Position numbers and translations under genes: made by a program. Source: Moheibacter sediminis (lineage in GTDB: Bacteria; Bacteroidota; Bacteroidia; Flavobacteriales; Weeksellaceae). Taken from it: 64,000 bases of DNA. The stretch is from NCBI RefSeq assembly GCF_900176425.1, contig NZ_FWXS01000001.1:124001-188000 (forward strand), given 5' to 3'. Below, piece after piece: positions 61,967 to 64,000 of the stretch. The notes under the pieces are model-generated. The model saw only the letters and a list, made by a program, of their open reading frames with translations. It made no database searches and was not told the DNA's origin. The first letter of the stretch is position 1, and every line of letters begins with the position of its first letter.

Positions 61967-62599
61967 ATGTTTACTACTATATCCATCGCTATTGTAGAAG
62001 ATGACAGGCATTATAATAATGCACTGAAAAAAATCATCGATTATGACTCTGCACTGTCTTGTGTGGGACAGTTTTATAATGGGTATGAAACATTGCGCAA
62101 TCTGGTCGGAATTTCTCCCGATATCGTTTTGATAGACATTAAACTTCCGGATAAAACGGGAATCGAGCTCGTTTCGGAACTAAAACCGATAATGGAAAAA
62201 ACACAATTCATCATGTGTACCAGTTTTGAAGATGACAAGCACATTTTTGATGCTCTCAAAGCAGGCGCTTCTGGTTATCTGGCTAAGGGAGAAAGTTTGC
62301 AAAAAATCATCGCATCAATCAAAGAATGCCATTCAGGCGGAGCACCGATGAGTTTTGGGATTGCTAACCGTGTTTTGCAGTTTTTCAGGCAGGAAGATAG
62401 AAAAAAACCTTATCTGGAAGAACTGACCAAAACCGAAAATGAAGTACTCGAAATGCTTTCCCGCGGAATGCTCTACAAAGAAATCGCAGATCAGAAAAAT
62501 GTAAGCATCGACACCATCAAAAAACAGGCTGGAAGCATTTACCGAAAACTTCATGTATGCAACAAAACGGAAGCTATTAATAAATTAAATAACAATTAA
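61967..62599 (+). CDS. NarL/FixJ family response regulator
   Basis: 210 residues. Receiver domain 1-125 with acidic residues Asp12/Asp13, phospho-acceptor Asp57 (DIVLIDIKLP), Thr85 and Lys107 (GYLAKGE). A LuxR-type helix-turn-helix lies at about 146-205 (LTKTENEVLEMLSRGMLYKEIADQKNVSIDTIKKQAGSIYRKLH). It binds DNA when phosphorylated by a histidine kinase. It is first in a cluster of four genes that reaches the window edge. The next gene starts 12 bases after its stop, suggesting an operon. Targets unknown. Confidence 0.95.
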   Translation: MFTTISIAIVEDDRHYNNALKKIIDYDSALSCVGQFYNGYETLRNLVGISPDIVLIDIKLPDKTGIELVSELKPIMEKTQFIMCTSFEDDKHIFDALKAGASGYLAKGESLQKIIASIKECHSGGAPMSFGIANRVLQFFRQEDRKKPYLEELTKTENEVLEMLSRGMLYKEIADQKNVSIDTIKKQAGSIYRKLHVCNKTEAINKLNNN

Positions 62600-62611
62600 A
62601 ATTTTGAATTT

Positions 62612-63310
62612 ATGGAAAATCAAGAATTAAACGATCTGCATTGTGAGCAAGTTAAAATTTACATAAAGAAACTGATAGATGAAATTCCTTGTGAGAAAAT
62701 CAAATCCTCAGATTCTTTCTCAAAAAAAATCCTGGTAAAACCAATCACATTTCAGCAAGCTTTAAATAATAAAATTGCTCTTCAACAATATTTTGGCAAT
62801 GATTTTTCATATAATTTCTATGTGAAAAAAGCTCAGATGAATAAGATGATAAGTGATAATGATACACTTTACATGCATATCTTTTTTATAAATGAAGTAA
62901 GCATAGGGGCTAATAAATTAGGTGTCGTATTTAGGTTTTCCAACCTACCTGAATTCAATACTTCAATAAATTTAGGTTCAAATGAAAATGCATATTTTCT
63001 CCAAAACGGAAATGTCAATCAATTTGATAATACTTCACCTCAGTTTACCACCTTGCGATCTCAATTTCTCTCAGGCATTGGTTTACAGGCATCTAAGCCC
63101 AATACTTCTCTTACAGAATACATCACTTATGAGGTGGAAGATTTGAAAAAATTTGCAGGATTTGAACATGATTTAATTTTTGAATTAATGTGCACGATAC
63201 AGAATGGACAAAATAGATTAGGTTTACAAGTATTAATAAATGATACCGATAGAGTTCATCCTACTTTATCGAATATTGGCTATTATGATTTAGGACATAT
63301 TCGACCATAA
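62612..63310 (+). CDS. Hypothetical soluble protein in a signalling cluster
   Basis: 232 residues. No signal peptide or membrane segment. The first 60 residues are helical with many Lys/Gln, the rest beta-rich (LYMHIFFINEVSIGANKLGVVFRFS, AYFLQNGNVNQFDNTSPQF). No domain family recognised. It is more AT-rich than its neighbours. Its place between the response regulator and a 7TM protein (two bases from its stop to the next start) suggests a role in the same signalling pathway, such as an effector or a ligand-binding partner. That is inference. Confidence 0.7.
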   Translation: MENQELNDLHCEQVKIYIKKLIDEIPCEKIKSSDSFSKKILVKPITFQQALNNKIALQQYFGNDFSYNFYVKKAQMNKMISDNDTLYMHIFFINEVSIGANKLGVVFRFSNLPEFNTSINLGSNENAYFLQNGNVNQFDNTSPQFTTLRSQFLSGIGLQASKPNTSLTEYITYEVEDLKKFAGFEHDLIFELMCTIQNGQNRLGLQVLINDTDRVHPTLSNIGYYDLGHIRP

Positions 63311-63311
63311 C

Positions 63312-63959
63312 ATGATTCTGAGCGTACTCTACAGTTTAGTATTGCTATTGGTATTTTTAAAATCATGGATTTTAAACCATAAATATCCTGTTAAGAAACA
63401 GAATTATCTTTTTTTCTATTTATTAATTTCTGCAGTTGTAGAGTTTACTTCTCTTATAATTTATTACATAAATCCTGATATAAATGTAGGAATGTTATAT
63501 AACATTTATGTGTGTACATGTATTTTATTCTTTTTTATCTTTTATCAAAGGATATTGACAAAAATATTGAAAATAATATCAACATACACATTCGTTTTCA
63601 CGGTTTCATATTTAGTGATTTTCACAAAAGTATCAGGATTTATATTTGATTATAGAATTGTTATTGCAGCAACTCTTTTCTCTATATTAAATACATTATT
63701 ATGGTTTTATCAAAAAATTAATTCTAATGATACGCAAAAGATAACCGAAGATCCATCATTTTGGATTTCAACTGGATTATTATTGTGGAGTGTTTTTTCT
63801 ATTTTTAGGATAGTTCCAATGTTTTTGTTAAGCAATATTGATGAAGAGTTTCACGAATTTTTGAGAATGGTTATGTATATTGTAAACATTATTATGTATG
63901 GTATGTTTTACATCGCTTTGCTGAAATATGAAAAAATAATACTCACTCCAACAACATGA
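63312..63959 (+). CDS. Seven-helix integral membrane protein
   Basis: 215 residues with seven predicted hydrophobic helices (about 1-17, 32-51, 60-77, 84-107, 112-131, 149-170, 184-204) and short loops. No catalytic motif. Such 7TM modules often serve as membrane sensor inputs next to kinases. It overlaps the following gene by four bases (ATGA at 63956-63959), so translation is coupled to the next gene. AT-rich. Family not recognised. Confidence 0.8.
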   Translation: MILSVLYSLVLLLVFLKSWILNHKYPVKKQNYLFFYLLISAVVEFTSLIIYYINPDINVGMLYNIYVCTCILFFFIFYQRILTKILKIISTYTFVFTVSYLVIFTKVSGFIFDYRIVIAATLFSILNTLLWFYQKINSNDTQKITEDPSFWISTGLLLWSVFSIFRIVPMFLLSNIDEEFHEFLRMVMYIVNIIMYGMFYIALLKYEKIILTPTT

Positions 63960-64000
63960 ATGAGTTGCCCTACGAAATAAAACTTACATATATCATTGTC
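63956..64000 (+). CDS. Start of a gene cut by the window edge
   Basis: ATG at 63956 overlaps the stop of the 7TM gene (ATGA) and runs open to the window end, 15 codons reading MNELPYEIKLTYIIV. The short polar start followed by hydrophobic residues is typical of a membrane-anchored kinase. Given the response regulator three genes upstream, a sensor histidine kinase would fit. Only the coupling and frame are seen; the identity is inference. Confidence 0.5.
   Translation, partial: MNELPYEIKLTYIIV

Overview
The window comes from a low-GC (roughly one third G+C) Bacteroidota chromosome, most likely class Flavobacteriia. Six secreted proteins end in a type IX secretion system (T9SS) sorting domain. 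Lipoproteins with acidic residues just after the lipid-accepting Cys, TonB-dependent receptors and DUF4270/DUF5686/DUF5689/DUF2480 families are all typical of that phylum. Recognisable promoters follow the Bacteroidota pattern TTG-N18/19-TAnnTTTG, and purine-rich Shine-Dalgarno sites are largely absent. I see no phage, insertion sequence, CRISPR array or rRNA. This is chromosomal backbone with several surface-nutrition loci.

Layout. 1-2.4 kb: three hypothetical genes plus a 39-residue lysine-rich ORF. 2.4-8 kb: hemH with a glutaminyl cyclase lipoprotein, ruvB, and a T9SS cargo gene followed by what looks like a decayed cargo remnant. 8.4-10.5 kb: groES-groEL behind an unusual dyad-rich, sigma54-like promoter region. 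10.6-17.7 kb, minus strand: a GT-C glycosyltransferase, ychF, then a tight panC-panD-LPG-synthase-like-DUF-radA run; a structured-looking 290-bp gap separates radA from ychF. 17.7-22.1 kb: a degenerate glycogen-synthase-like protein, a DUF4270 lipoprotein and glmS. 22.1-31.3 kb: envelope proteins (Ig-like lipoprotein, DUF5686), pdhB, tRNA-Val(UAC), trmB and a secreted M28 peptidase. 31.4-37.5 kb: two small membrane proteins and then a cobalamin-riboswitch operon. 37.6-48.5 kb: T9SS cargo, a Met-rich DUF6263 lipoprotein, a BlaI/BlaR1 (M56) pair with a clear operator, lpxB, an Asp-box T9SS protein, a TPR-HTH regulator and a DUF2480 protein. 48.5-57.4 kb: a secreted EEP nuclease/phosphatase divergent from a TonB receptor-DUF5689 lipoprotein pair, then a large outer-membrane barrel. 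57.4-61.9 kb: PBP4, MscS, tgt and an LptF/G permease. 61.9-64 kb: a NarL-type response regulator, an unknown protein, a seven-helix membrane protein and the first codons of another gene cut by the window edge.

Most notable. (1) The B12-riboswitch operon (32.0-37.5 kb) joins a BtuB-like receptor to two tandem DUF5074 beta-propellers. One propeller carries a lipobox, the other a T9SS signal. A further T9SS protein of a little-characterised family follows. This looks like a surface corrinoid-capture system that uses two anchoring routes. (2) The EEP/TonB/DUF5689 locus is a candidate for uptake of nucleic-acid-derived or organic phosphate. (3) The right-edge signalling cluster pairs a response regulator with an unknown soluble protein and a 7TM protein. 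(4) Smaller points of interest are the groESL control region, a Tgt lacking its zinc cysteines, a GT5-like protein without its nucleotide-sugar motif or C-terminal half, and the radA-ychF intergenic element.
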